Source: Membranipora membranacea
Taxonomy: Eukaryota; Bryozoa; Gymnolaemata; Cheilostomatida; Membraniporidae
Reading direction: 5' to 3'
NCBI GenBank assembly: GCA_914767715.1
Contig: OU612065.1
Location: 20,894,001-20,958,000, forward strand
Length of the DNA: 64,000 nt
This document shows positions 1 to 12,600 of the stretch, in pieces (position 1 is the first letter of the stretch; every line of letters begins with the position of its first letter). Below the pieces are notes generated by a model, which worked only from the letters and a program-made list of their open reading frames with translations, had not been told where the DNA came from and searched no databases. The position numbers and the translations under genes were made by a program.

Positions 1-139
1 GAAGTCTATTATGGAAATATGGATAATTAGAAATTAGATCTACATAAATTTTGATTATATCGAAGGATTCAAATGTAATGAACAATACAGGTTTTGATCG
101 GTACATATTCTATAACTCCAAACAGAAACAGTCACTTAC

Positions 140-3100
140 CAGCCTGAGCGGTAAACTCAACAAATATTTTGACTATGACTTCAGCGTCGAGTTCTTCTCC
201 TTGTTTCTCCTGATATATAATAACTCTGACAACTTTACCATATCTACTGCACTCATCCTCCACTTCATTCTGTAAATCATCATCCAGATCCTCTGGGCCG
301 ACCATGTTACGCAATACACACACCTTACACTGCAAGAAAAACAAGGTTAGGAGGCATGAAACATCAGAAATGGATGAAACCAACACTATTGGATGTCACA
401 TCTTCTGTAGTTTTTGAATTCAAATCTGACAATTCTACAAACAGAGGCGACAGACGATTAAATTTGTACAATTAATCAGTGACTGACTAGCAATAGCTCG
501 AGTATTTAGGTTTTTTTCTATACCTCATCTGTCTGTCTCATCAGTTTCTGCATGACCATATGCCGAGCATCTCTACCGCTTATCTTCAGGTTTTCTTGTG
601 CACCTATTGTGTTATCTTCTTTGGTTGGTGGCGGTGCATCTGTAGTCATAGTGGCCGAGTTACCAGTAGGCATTGTATAGCCAGGAGCATCTGGTGCCTG
701 CACTCCCAGACCCATACTGAACATTGGGGGAGCCAGGGAAGTAGGGATTGCACTTACTGAAGGTATTGCACTGGCTAATGTTGGTACTGTGGCTAATCCA
801 ACTGGAGGCTGTGGAATGATATAAAGTGGACAGTTGAAATAAAATCATTGAAAAGAACATGATGAAGCTTCATAATTATTTTCAAATGATGCAAATGATA
901 CTATTAGTTGGGGATGCACCTGTATTGTCACGGAAAAATACATGTTGATAGACAGTTTTCAGAGCTCTGATTTAGGCCTCAGTTCGGAGTTGTCCTCTCT
1001 CCAGTTTGGTACTTTTAACCCACGCCGCGTAGGAAAAACGTGCTGAAAAGAGGGTTTTCTTGATAACCGCTTATAATAGGAAAAAAATGATTTTTGTTTC
1101 AGAATCTGCAGCATTAAAAAACTCATATGGACATTGGGAAATCATTTTAGTATTTGGATAGTCAATTTTAGCATTTTCTGCCAGTTTTGCGGACAATTTG
1201 GCAGAATTTTTCATGAGTTTCGTCACTAAATTTAAGATTGATCAACATTCAAGCCTCCAATGTTTTGGAAACCCTGTCTCACAGAGTTTTCAATGGTGCA
1301 GACTCTGAATCAAAAATCAGTTTTTCCCTAACATAAGCGGTTTTCAAGATAACCCTCTTTCAGCAGGTTTTTCCTATGCGGCGTGGGTTAAAAGTACCAA
1401 ACTGGAGAGAGGACAACTCCGAATTGAGACATAAATAAGAGCGGAGAAAACTGTCTATTCTCGGATAACTATATTTCATTGTTGAAAGCCAATAAATAGT
1501 TAGGATATTTTGAACTATTTTCCCCCAACAAGTAAGGGAAAAAAGTTCAATATAATAAGCTGAAAAATACACCATGAGTAGAAAATGGAGAGTTGGTGAA
1601 AAAACGAGTGGACCCAAGCTTTGAGGTTTTGAAAATCATTGATTTCACATTCCATCTGTCAGCAACAATACTTACGACAGTAGTAGCTAGGCCAGGTGGA
1701 GGTAACGACGATGCTCCTAATCCCTGAGGTACGACTACTGCGGGTGGTGGTCTCACCTCCGGTTCACTGTTAATTGGTGCCTGGGCTTCCAAAGCGTTTA
1801 GCTTGGCAGTAACTGCTGCAGCTGCAATAGCTGACGCTGTGGGCAGCGCAGTCACTGCAGGAGTGGCTGTCTGCATAGAGGGAGCGATGAACACATCAGG
1901 GGGTGTGATAGCCTGAAACAAATGACATCGTTGTAATGCTGCTGTAGCAAATGTTCATCAGCATTGGTTCAGTTTCTATTTTACTAGTATTATACATAAA
2001 ATAGATTGAAACTGGATGTTTTTGCTACTGAAAGGTATCATACAAACTACAGAAAGAAAGAAAAAAAACTGCTAATTCAAAACGCAAGGAATGTTGCACC
2101 AACAAATACCTAACAAGGATCTATTTTTTTGATTTTAACACTGACCATATCAAAAGTGCACAAAAATTTTCAACATACTATGGCTTAGAATTCTCAATGA
2201 TAGCTTATTTATGTGACAATTTTAAATAAGCAACGATGACAACAATTATTTTTCCATGAATGTTTCCATCCCAATGAGTAAGTGTTCACACAGTTGATTG
2301 TAGCACTTACCTTGCCTACTCTGAGAAACATGCCTCCGAGATCAAACAAGTTCATGGATGACACCGCATCTTCAGCACTCTGGGCATTGTTATACTCTAT
2401 GAATCCATATCCCTTGTGTCTACCTGGTCGCGTCGGTTCTGGTGTCAAGTTACATGATCTTACAGGTCCAAATGCTTCAAACACACTATAAGCAAATTGG
2501 CTCATATTATCAATATCATTTATTTGACAGAGTATGACAATGTCAGCTTCAGTGCATAGGTTGTGGATAACGAACCTTGAGACTGTCACAGAGAATGTGA
2601 TAGTGATTATGTGTATTGGCATGCAAATACAGTGCAGTTCACCTGATTCAAACCTCTGCGGACCACAAAAATTTGTCATAAATAAGCAGAGTTTGAATTA
2701 ATTGAGATTAGAATGCATTGAGATCTGGCTGAAGGGACCAATCTTCCTTGTGTGGATTTACAGGTGTTCTGAATTCTAAAGTCTGAATTAACCAGCTTAC
2801 ACTGTATTGTCAAAAATCACATGCGTTGTCTAATCAATGGGTGGTTTGATCGATAGGTGGTCTGATTTTAGTACTGTTACAATCAGTATAACCTGCTTTA
2901 GGTATTGATACTTGCCTTTGTACATCGTTGACAACAAGATCAGGATGTATGGAGGCGACAAATATTCTATTATATCCCTTGGCTTCTTCCTTCAGCTGCT
3001 CTATAATAGGCTGAGCTTGTGGCATGTTTGTAGGGCGACCAACCTTTCAGAATAGAATGGCATATAATTGCTATTATTAAAATAATTATTGCATTATTTT

Positions 3101-5157
3101 TTATGCATAATATGTATAATCCTATTTTATCGTATGATTGCGTAGGATAACAATTTTATTTCTGCTAGTGTTCAAGCATGTTATGTATGTAGTTGGTTAA
3201 AAACCAACACACATACATACTTACATACATACCTACATACAAACTTATATATGTAAGTCAAATTGAAGTGATCAACTAATTTTGAAATCAATGACATCAC
3301 CTGTTATAAACAGTACAAAAAGTAAAGTTAATGTTAAAAGTATCTTCATGTATATTTAATAAGAACTAAAAAACTCTACCTTTATATTCCTGCCACCGAT
3401 CATTACACCATTCATCTGCTCCATGGCTAGAGAAGCTGCTTCTGGCACATCATACTCGACAAACGCGAACCCTTTGTGTTTGTTTGTTACACTATCCCAC
3501 GAAAGATTCACACTTTTGATCGGTCCGAAAGGTTGGAAAGCCTGCTTTATCGTGTCTTCTTTGATTTCAAAGTTGATACTACCGACATAGATTCTGGAAA
3601 TTCAGAAAGGAAATGATAAAAGCAGGAATGCCGACAATAAAGTCATAAAAGTAATGCCTACGTTTTTACATTAGGAATATCCCAACAAACAGAAAAAAAG
3701 ACTTGCGTGCTGTCACTGTTTCTTCAGAATAGGGTTTGTTGAGCCTGTGTAACTAACCTGCACATAAGGGCCAGTGCTTGTTGTTTCTGTACATTCGTCT
3801 GGAAGTTAAGTTGCTGCTGTGCCTGGTGAGCTATGGTCTGTTTGACTAGCACGGTCTTAATACTTTGCTCCATAGCATACTTCTTAGCTCGATTAATCTG
3901 CTCAGTTTGAGAAGAAGATGCCTTACACAACTTGAATACATTCTTTTCTTTAGCCGCACCCGGACCAGAAAATACTGGACCAGTTTGATCTGCTTGATAT
4001 GTACCTAAATTGTATATTAGGAAATCAGATTAACAATAAATCACACCACAGAGTTATATCATTACCTGTTATGAGAATCCACTTGCATTAAAGGCTACAG
4101 TCTTCCTTGTTACATGTTTTGTAAACATTGTTTTCAAACACAAAGAATGCCAAACACTAATTATTTGATAAGCTACCTTTTTTCTTTTGATAGTGCTCTG
4201 CATAAGTTTCAGTATATGTCCAAGCTTCACAACAAAATGCTAGCTTAAACATCATCACTTTCAGTGATGATTAAAAATCAACATGTTGCAAGAGTGCAGT
4301 TACATTACTCACTCTCAGAGCCAAACACATTAGATGCACCACCCATCATGACATGTGGAGGGGTGCTCATTCCTGTGTTAGCTCCCATGACATTTGGGTG
4401 TGCTGCGACGACAGGGCTGGGTACACCAACAAGACCAGGCGGCGGAATACCTCCACTAACCATGCCAGGGGGAGGTACCATACTGAATCCCTGAAAAACA
4501 CGACAAAGAAGATTATGTAATGTGTTTTACACATTTTTGCTGCGGTACACATTTAATCATTAAGATACAGACGAAACAAGCCCTGGTCAACACACACTGA
4601 AGAATGTCAAGTTTTGGATGGAGGTAAAAAAATAAAATTATAAGCCCCATGCAATATCGAATAGTTCAGTGCTTCTGTTGACCATCTAACTGAAAATAAC
4701 TAAGAAAATGAGAGAATAGAGAATGATGAGTTTGTTATATATTGAAAGTAGACGTATAGGCCTAGTAGGTATGGGCCCCTGGGACTTAAATGTCTTTACA
4801 TTGCCAATATCCAGTATCAATTTGTAAGTCCCAGGGGCCCATGCTAGTAGGTAGGGCAATGAACTCCCTCTTCCTTCATTGGGTAGGGTGTATAGTTAGT
4901 AACAAAATAACAACAGGACAAACAACAATGACTACTAGATATCAAGTTGTTGAAAACTTTCAGTTCTTCTAAGCCATGTCTTTTCTTACAGTCATAGTTA
5001 GTTAATAGAAGTAGTCTCACTAGTGACTAGTCACTGACAGTCAGTCACTCAACTCACTGTTGTTTGAATTGATAATCGATGCATTATTTATTATATTTAC
5101 AAAGAGTTAGATTAAATAATGTTTACTCACTCCTGATGAAGATTGGATTGCTGCCAT
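140..5157 (-). CDS. PUF60: Poly(U)-binding splicing factor PUF60 (3' end outside window)
   Basis: PUF60 helps U2AF recognise 3' splice sites and acts in the nucleus. Coding exons (minus strand, 5' to 3'): 5131-5157, 4313-4490, 3758-4004, 3380-3593, 2916-3043, 2311-2485, 1676-1912, 524-808, 140-329; all phases join, giving 560 residues. The final exon, about 35 residues by family length, lies left of base 1. Seen: a Gly/Pro/Met-rich N-terminus starting MAAIQSSSG; the family hallmark [24 protein letters not shown]1 at about 151-223 (RNP2 IYVGSI, RNP1 KGFAFVEY); RRM2 at about 247-323 ([14 protein letters not shown], then [10 protein letters not shown]); an Ala-rich linker; [13 protein letters not shown]; and the start of the C-terminal UHM ([16 protein letters not shown]). 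Intron 5 uses a GC donor. Several introns carry transposons. It is head-to-head with the ABCA gene. The identification is firm; the very first exon (27 nt) is inferred from frame and splice sites. Confidence 0.95.
951..1455. mobile_element. MITE-like element, ~505 bp with ~135-bp terminal inverted repeats
   Basis: The left arm (951-1085) and right arm (about 1320-1455) are near-perfect inverted copies: left reads gacagttttc...cggagttgtcctctctcc, and the right arm gives the same read backwards. The ends gacag/ctgtc are each flanked by TA, as expected for Tc1/mariner-type insertion. It has no coding capacity. It sits in the PUF60 intron between exons 524-808 and 1676-1912. Confidence 0.75.
2628..2806 (-). 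mobile_element. Short MITE family M1, copy C (~179 bp)
   Basis: Ends tacagtg/cactgta form a short terminal inverted repeat with flanking TA. The interior matches two other copies (about 11910-12069 and 43763-43928), sharing blocks such as attggtcccttcag, cagatctcaatg and gtttgaat. This copy is inverted relative to the others and lies in the PUF60 intron upstream of the RRM2 exon. Confidence 0.75.
3181..3260. repeat. Foldback of (CATA)n-type simple repeat
   Basis: tatgtatgtagttggtt is followed after a few bases by aaccaac and then acatacata-type repeats, making an imperfect hairpin of simple-repeat DNA in a PUF60 intron. No gene content. Confidence 0.5.
4771..4842. mobile_element. 72-bp mini inverted-repeat element with 9-bp flanking duplication
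   Basis: An 18-bp arm at 4771-4788 (atgggcccctgggactta) is perfectly inverted at 4825-4842. The pair is flanked by the direct repeat ctagtaggt at 4762-4770 and 4844-4852, one extra base on the right. This looks like a tiny non-autonomous DNA transposon insertion in PUF60 intron 1. Confidence 0.7.
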
Positions 5158-6688
5158 CTTCCGATTTTTTTTCTGCCAATAATGCAAATAGTTAGCTAAT
5201 TGATGGTGATATTGATGATAGTGAACTATATTTTCTACAACCACTCTACCTACTATCTAGGAATTCTTTATCATTCACTTTCTTGTGAATTTTCAACACA
5301 CAGCGAGTCAACTTGAAAACTAGACTTCCTGTTAGTTAGGCCTCAGCTCTTGATGTTGGCAATGATTAGATGATTGGCTCTTAGATGATGGGCTCTCGTC
5401 AACCGTCCCATAAAAAAAGAACTTGAGTGCATAGCCTATCTTTGATACAAGTTCAAAGGTTAAATGTTCTTCTAACATTACTTTACTAATCAGATCAGTA
5501 ACCATACTAAAACTCTAGTTGAGACTGAGTGGGAGGAAAACATAAGACTGACTGGAAAGTTACCAGGCCAGAGAATTAGGTAGAATCACTATCACATGAG
5601 TGATCATTTCTCTAAATTCAGACTATAAATGAGCACACCTTGAACTTGATACAATATCATGCTCTGAAGCTGGACCAGATGTAGTCTATCCCTATTATTC
5701 CTTGTCTTGAACAGTTGTACAATAATTTCAAGACCTAGAAAGAGTACAAGCAGCTGACTGATACACTCACTCAGCCAGGCCTCTTGTACTGATCTTGCAA
5801 GTGGAAATACAACTTACAGTTAGGCTTGTCACCATCAAAGAGAAGGAAGTCTTCAGATACTACTAGGTATGAGTTGAGTTGAGCAGCTAATAACATGTAA
5901 TCTCCTGTCAACCTGCTTCTTGATTGTTTTGGTATAGTGAGTTATGTAGAGTTTGATTCTGCTATCCAAAGTAAAGTTTTTCATGCATTGAACATTGCAT
6001 GCTGTCAAGGCAGATGAGTGACTCGTCTAAGTTTTAAAACCACACATCCTCTGCATAACACATGATTTAGGCTCTGGTAATAATAGCATTACCTCTTGAC
6101 TGCGACGCAGGTCTGGCCCCATCATCATTGAATGGGAAGTTATTATTATTAGTTATGTGGGGAGCTTCGGATAAAAAATTTGGATAATTCGAATAGCTAG
6201 GAGGCGACAAAAATTACAGTTGTTGATATTGACAATGTGTTGATGTATTCAAATTTCAAGAGTTGCAGTATGGTAAGTGCATGAAGGGATATTTTATAAA
6301 AATTCATACTTCCAAACTCGGCTCACTTGCATGATTCATCCTCAGAAGCAAGATAATTTACACTTGCTATGCTCCCACACAAAACTGCTCGCTGCTAAAG
6401 AAAACATATAAGCATAACCATAGATTTCAGCATTATTAGCGCAACAGGGAGCTAGATTTTCACCTGCCTGACTCAACTGTTGGTGCCGCAGTAGCTCACA
6501 ATATTCCCCAGTCATCTTACCTCGGTGCCTTGTATCATTTTTTGTCATTTCAGACTCTAACAAGTGACTCTAATTTGCGACACTTTTTTGCTGATCAGAG
6601 TGGCTTTTGAATGTGTTCAATTATTTTTTTTAATTTAATTATTTTTGTCTTTGCTTCTCTATTGCAGGAGCGTCCCCTGATAACGACG
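5158..6688. other. Head-to-head intergenic region PUF60/ABCA
   Basis: About 1.5 kb between two divergent start codons. AT-rich, with no convincing coding exon; open frames here (e.g. 6342-6563 minus) resemble nothing I know. A polypyrimidine tract followed by ttgcag at 6661-6666 looks like a 3' splice site, so the ABCA mRNA probably has an upstream non-coding exon in this region. Promoters for both genes are likely here but I see no diagnostic motif. Confidence 0.5.
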
Positions 6689-9600
6689 ATGGCGGGTGAT
6701 AGTAAGGAGGGTATCTGGTGGTGCCAGTTTAAGGCTCTCGTCAAAAGAAACTACCTGATCAAGCTTAGATACAAGACCATGACAGTTATGGTAAGTTTAT
6801 ATTATCATCTTGATAGATTGGCAGCATTTGCTCACTCAGTATTGTAATTGAAATGGGAATTGATGCTGATCATGTTCGGTTGAAAATATGTGACAACTCC
6901 TTGTTAATGTATCAGATTCGCAACTGTGAGCTTCAACCACTGCGCTAAGTATCAACACAATTTGGTTTGTATACGGATTGTTGTTTGTAAGTGGAAAGAT
7001 TCAAACCATATACTCTCAAGGCAACAGAAAAAGGAGAGCCCTTCTCTGTGCTTTGAATATTGAACGATAAAAATACATTTAGCAATTAAAACCCGGATGC
7101 AGAAAATTCGCTATAGCTTAGTTCTACATCGCGTAAAATATAGGCAACCATCCCAACGAAAGCATCTATCAAATAATTTCTCAATAATCGAAGTTTACTA
7201 GGGATTCCACAATTTCAAAAAATTATGTCCTGGTAGCATTGCAATCATATAGATATGGATTAAGGAAGAAATGGGCATCTATATGATTACGGATGCAATA
7301 CAATAATATATCATAATATTAAAGCGGCAATGCCGATGCAGTGCCTAAGTTTCACTAATACATATATTTCTTGTATTTTAGGAATTTTTGATCCCAATTA
7401 TATTCATAATGATCATCGGCGCAGTAAACAAGGCGGTGACAGCAAATAAAAACCCAAAGTCTACATTTCCTGTGGAGAAGCTTTCCTCACCAGACACAGT
7501 TCCTGGAATTCTGCAGGGCGTTTTAGTTGTCTATCCTAGCACACCGAATGTGACGCAGGTAATTATGTTGTATATAACTATTCACTTGAAATCGTGTGTA
7601 ATGCATTTTGCCTCCTATATTAACTTTACATTTTCTGGTTGAATAACTAAAGTATAAGATATAACATGAGGCCGCTGTTCTGCTTTAGAAAATACAGGTG
7701 TTTTCATTTTATGCATTTAAAAATGTGTATATGTTGTGTTGCTTGGAGAGCTTCATATCAATAGTATTTAAAGTGACAGTCCTATTAGAAAAGTGGATAT
7801 ATTACCCCAGGATTCTGACCACAAAGATGTTCTCCAAATATGATAAAAAAGGAGTTATGTCTTAATCATCTCGCGTTTGAGATTTTGCCTTGTTTACATA
7901 TTTCCTAAGGTGTGCAGGCGTGATTTTTTAAACAAACCGGTTGGTAAATTTCAATAAGACCTAAACCCGATGAATCACAGCCACAGCGAATCTAACAATC
8001 TTTATCTGTCACAAATATTTTGATCTAGTTTCTGTCCCTATTTCACCGGCCCAAGACTAGGTATGCATGCCAGGTTGTAATTTAAATCACATGACAATGT
8101 GACAATATCTATGCTAATGGTTATTTATATCCTGTTTATCATAAATGTTATTTATGTAGTCCCAGGTTTATCATGAAACCGTACTTATTTCAATACCCAA
8201 AGTACTCAATAAAGTCAAAGAGATTACATACTTGAGTAGTCATTGATAAAGTTGTTATCGGCTCCCATACAAAATAGCCAATACTGTAGTCACATGGTGT
8301 TTTGAAATTATAGCATGTGAGAAATTGCATCATGAAAACTGTCCATTCAGGGAGTGGAAAAATTCCCTTCCTCATTATTTATTGTTCAATGGTATGATGT
8401 GGGATTTATGGAGAAATATTGATTTGATTTATGGAATAGTATATCATACCAGACTGAGTCAGCATTAGAATTATCCTTGGTCACTGTTATTGTACTGAAA
8501 ATCTAATGACCTGTGAGCCTTACTGAAACAGCCACTTGAATAAAAATGGAAACTTTCAGACATTTTTATAAATGTATGTAAAATAAACAACTATCAGGTT
8601 TAAAAAACAATGTAGTTGAGTCAAACCCTTCCATTCTCCCTGGTCAAACAGTAGTACCCTATATTTTGATTTCCGGGTCGATTTTTATGATATTGTCACG
8701 GAGTCAAGGATATCCTTACTCTGTGATGTTGTCATTGACTTTTGTCATTTGATTTGTACATGATTGATAAGGATAAAATTATACTAGTCTATTTTTGAGT
8801 GGCTTTCCAATGTCACTGTACATGAGGGACATTATTTTCCACTTACATCAGGTGAATATGTCAGATCTGTCCCACTGAGAGCAAAAAATTGAAAAAGTGA
8901 TCTTTTTTTACTATGCACGGATAAGATATCTTGTCCCTGGCAGGTTACGCTGTAAGATTTCCCCGGGTGCTGTGACAGACAAATACTTTTTTAATGATTT
9001 ATTCATGCCATGGTATGACATGCCACTGCTTGTTGCTTATTACAATGTTTGCAACATCACTATGTTTCCATGCTCTGTACCAATGCGCATTCATGCAAAT
9101 TTAGTCCATCATTCGAAGCATGGAAACAATCAAGCTATTCAATTTCATTGCATCGGTTATTATGCTGTTACATAATTTCAGGTTGCCTCCTCCGTATGTT
9201 CCACGCTGAACTGTACTGTCATGTCATTCAGTGACGAAGATTCTGCGGAAGATTTCTACTCTAACTCGTCCAATACCTTTATGTTTGGATTGGCCTTTGC
9301 ATCTGATGACAATATAAGCTCTTACGAGATCAGATTCCCTAAAGATGCTAACCTCCCGACGGGAGCAGTCTCCAGTAGCATAGGTATAATATAACATCTC
9401 TCCTCCATCTCATCACCTCATATTTTTATTAAAAGCCAAAAAACATTTAATTGAAGCTATTTGTTAACAAATTAATCTGCGCTTTGCAACGTAATCATAA
9501 TGGATAGATTGATCTATTAAACTTCCTTTGCTAAGTAAAAAGTTTGACTTCTGCTCAATAGATTTGTTCTATGAATGCAGAACTAAGAGATAGAGCATTT

Positions 9601-12600
9601 GAGGTTTAATTTTCATTTTGTTCTAGATCAGTGCTCTTATCAAACATGTCCGCCATCTCAGTATCTTAGCCAAGGTCTGAGCACCCTGCAGTCTCTCATA
9701 GATTACGAAATTATCAAGGTGAGTTACATAACCTTTCATCAATTTACCAGATATAATGTTGGCCAAGTACCAACATTACAAACTACAGTCAATTGAATGT
9801 TTAGTCTCAAGCTTTGCAATCTTCCATTGTATGCTGGCGGAATTTTATGAACGCCATTGATGCGCTTTGGACTAAATTTGAGTTGGATCTCTTTGTTTTA
9901 GAGTAGGGAGATGTAATTTTAGTCCCAATATAAGAACTTATCCGTAATATATCCACTGTTACCCCTCAATATAAGTATCCCTTCCGGCTTCTACTAGTAA
10001 CTCAGTTATATAGGCAATTATTCCAGACTGCAGTGGCTGTCCTCCACAGAAAATATTCCCATCGGTTAACAATTCTGAGTTGAAATTTGGACAACCTGAC
10101 GCAACATCAACATCTTTCCATTATACAGCTGAAAGACCCAACAGCTCAGAGACCGGATATATTATCTCAGCTTATGCCCGAGCTGAGGTACATTAATACA
10201 CAGGATCCCACGCTACGCATCATGTTCCCACTCTATTTTGTGTATACGATGGCCTACCTGACAATGTACCTGGCAGCAGGTATAGTCGACGATAAGCACA
10301 AAAAGAGGAAAGACCATCTCCTCATGCAAGGAATGAGACCAAGTGCCTATTGGTAAATATCATTTACTTCCAAATAAGTGTGTATATTTCATAAACATAA
10401 ATATATATAAATAGTATTTATATGTTTATGGCATATTTATTCAAATGCCTGGTGTTATGGTACATGTAGGTACAGAACTAGATCAAGATTTATCCAGTTT
10501 GCCTGCATTCCAATTGTTCCCGGAGGAGCAACTCTGATTGCAGGCAAATGGACCAAACTTGGTCTAGTACAGAACTGCCTGAACCATGTAAATAATGTTT
10601 TGAAGCATGTCAACAATATTGCTGATGTGCAATATTCTGAGAAAAACAGTCCCCAATGATTTTACCTCAGAGTTTTATTTTTTTCTTCATGCATTGTTGT
10701 TTTGCTTGTAAAGTGTATAGTCGAACATCTGAATAATATTGCTTGGACTGTTTTGCACAGACACCATTGGTCAATGCAAAAGATGATGGAAGTAAATATT
10801 TTGCTCTTCCTTTTTTAGGTTGTCATGGGCTGTGGTGAACTTGCCGCAAGCATTGATAGTTGCTGTTGCCAGTGTTATCATCTTGGCAGCGTTTAGCTTC
10901 TTCAACTCAGCTCCGGCGTACATTTTCTTCTTTGTTACTGTGCTGGTGTACTGCCTCAACAATATACTGGTGGGGATTTGCTTCAGCAGTCTACTAAACA
11001 ACCCGCAAGCTGTTTTCCTGGTGTTGTTTGGTACTGTGGGTTTAGGTGCCATAGGTCTTGTGAACATGTATAAGACTGACTACATCACAGATCCTAGTTA
11101 TCCTGCGTCAGATTTGGCACCTATCGGCGGGATCATATGTCTCATTCCTCCAGCTGCTATGCTGTCTATTCTTGAGAGAATGGTAAGCCTGAAAATTGAT
11201 GTTGTATTAATACTATCAGTAAGTCTTGCCCAGAAGAGCTTTAGTTGATTTCCCTATGCAAATTGTACATAGCTTTATCATAACCAACTGCCTGACTATA
11301 CACTGTACTGACCTGTGTGAATACTAGAAAGTTTCTCCCCAAAAATGCTTTCAAGAAAATAAATGTACAATGTTTCAGGGACAATTGTCTTGCTTTTCAC
11401 CATCCAATTAGTCACCACAGCGACATATATGTACTCTACCAGGAACTGTCAAATACAGTGAACAGAAATTCAGGCACATGATATCTAGCACCGAACCTTT
11501 CATGGCGATAAGTGAAAACTGAAACATTTCTCTGTGACGGTCTTGAAACTGAATATATTTTCAGCTGAAGTTTTATATAATTTTTGCTTTCAGTTTACCC
11601 TCGGTGCCACTTATCCCGGAGGATTGGAGTCAAGTGGTGCATTTCTAGCTGGAGATTTGCCCTTGGTTGTCATGTTTGCAATTCTAGTTTTCGACATTTT
11701 CCTCTGGATAATACTGGCTTTGTGGCTGGATGGTATCTTACCAAGTAAGTGTCGCAAGCTGCTATCATACCTTGTACAAACTATCGTCATCTTGTCAACT
11801 AAGTTGACAGCTGGCTAGCATTCCGCCTTCAAAAACTAAAACTAAAGTGTAAGCTTACTTTATAATTCAGAACTCCTTTTGATTTAGACAAGGAGTTGCT
11901 CCTTGATTCATACACAGTAAATTGGTCCCTTCAGGTAGATCTCAATGCTTAATTAATGCTTAATTAATGCTTAATTAATGCTTAATTAATGCTTAATTAA
12001 TGCTTAATTAATGCTTAATTAGGACAAATTTTTTGGTCCCCAGAGATTTGAATTAAGTGAACTGCACTGAAGGTTTAAATTTAAACCTGTGTGTTACAGA
12101 TTCCTTGGGTGCAAGACTGTCATGTTGCTTCTGCATCAACTCAAAATACTGGAAGCCTGACCCTCCACAGGCTGGTGTGCTGGAGAAATACCTTCAGAGT
12201 AGAAATAAGGCTAATTATGAGGATAACCCTAATGTAGAGGCTGTACCGAGATCTATGATTGGAACTGAGGCTGTCAGGTTGGTAATATATTTAATCATGT
12301 CTTTCTGACTCTAGTACAGTGTTTTTGCGCAGATTAAGCTCTGTTCACCCACGTTGCAAAAATCAACAAAACACCTCTGACTAGACAAGGTTTTAGAGAA
12401 AATAACATACGACTCAAATTTTCTCGGGAGAAGTTGAGAGTATTGGTGTGTACACATCCGCTCCTAAAGTCAGATGGCACCGGAGCTAGGAAAACTGTAA
12501 AAAATTAAATGGGTGTCTTATGTAGCAAAGATACCTGCTTACTTGTAATATTTGGTGTTGAATTTGCAACAATCCATGACACCCTCTTTGCTCCCCAGAC

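Noticed and set aside
8897-9175. 92-codon plus-strand frame before ABCA exon 3
   Set aside because: The splice acceptor at 9180-9181 and family alignment place it in an intron; not needed for the ABCA protein.
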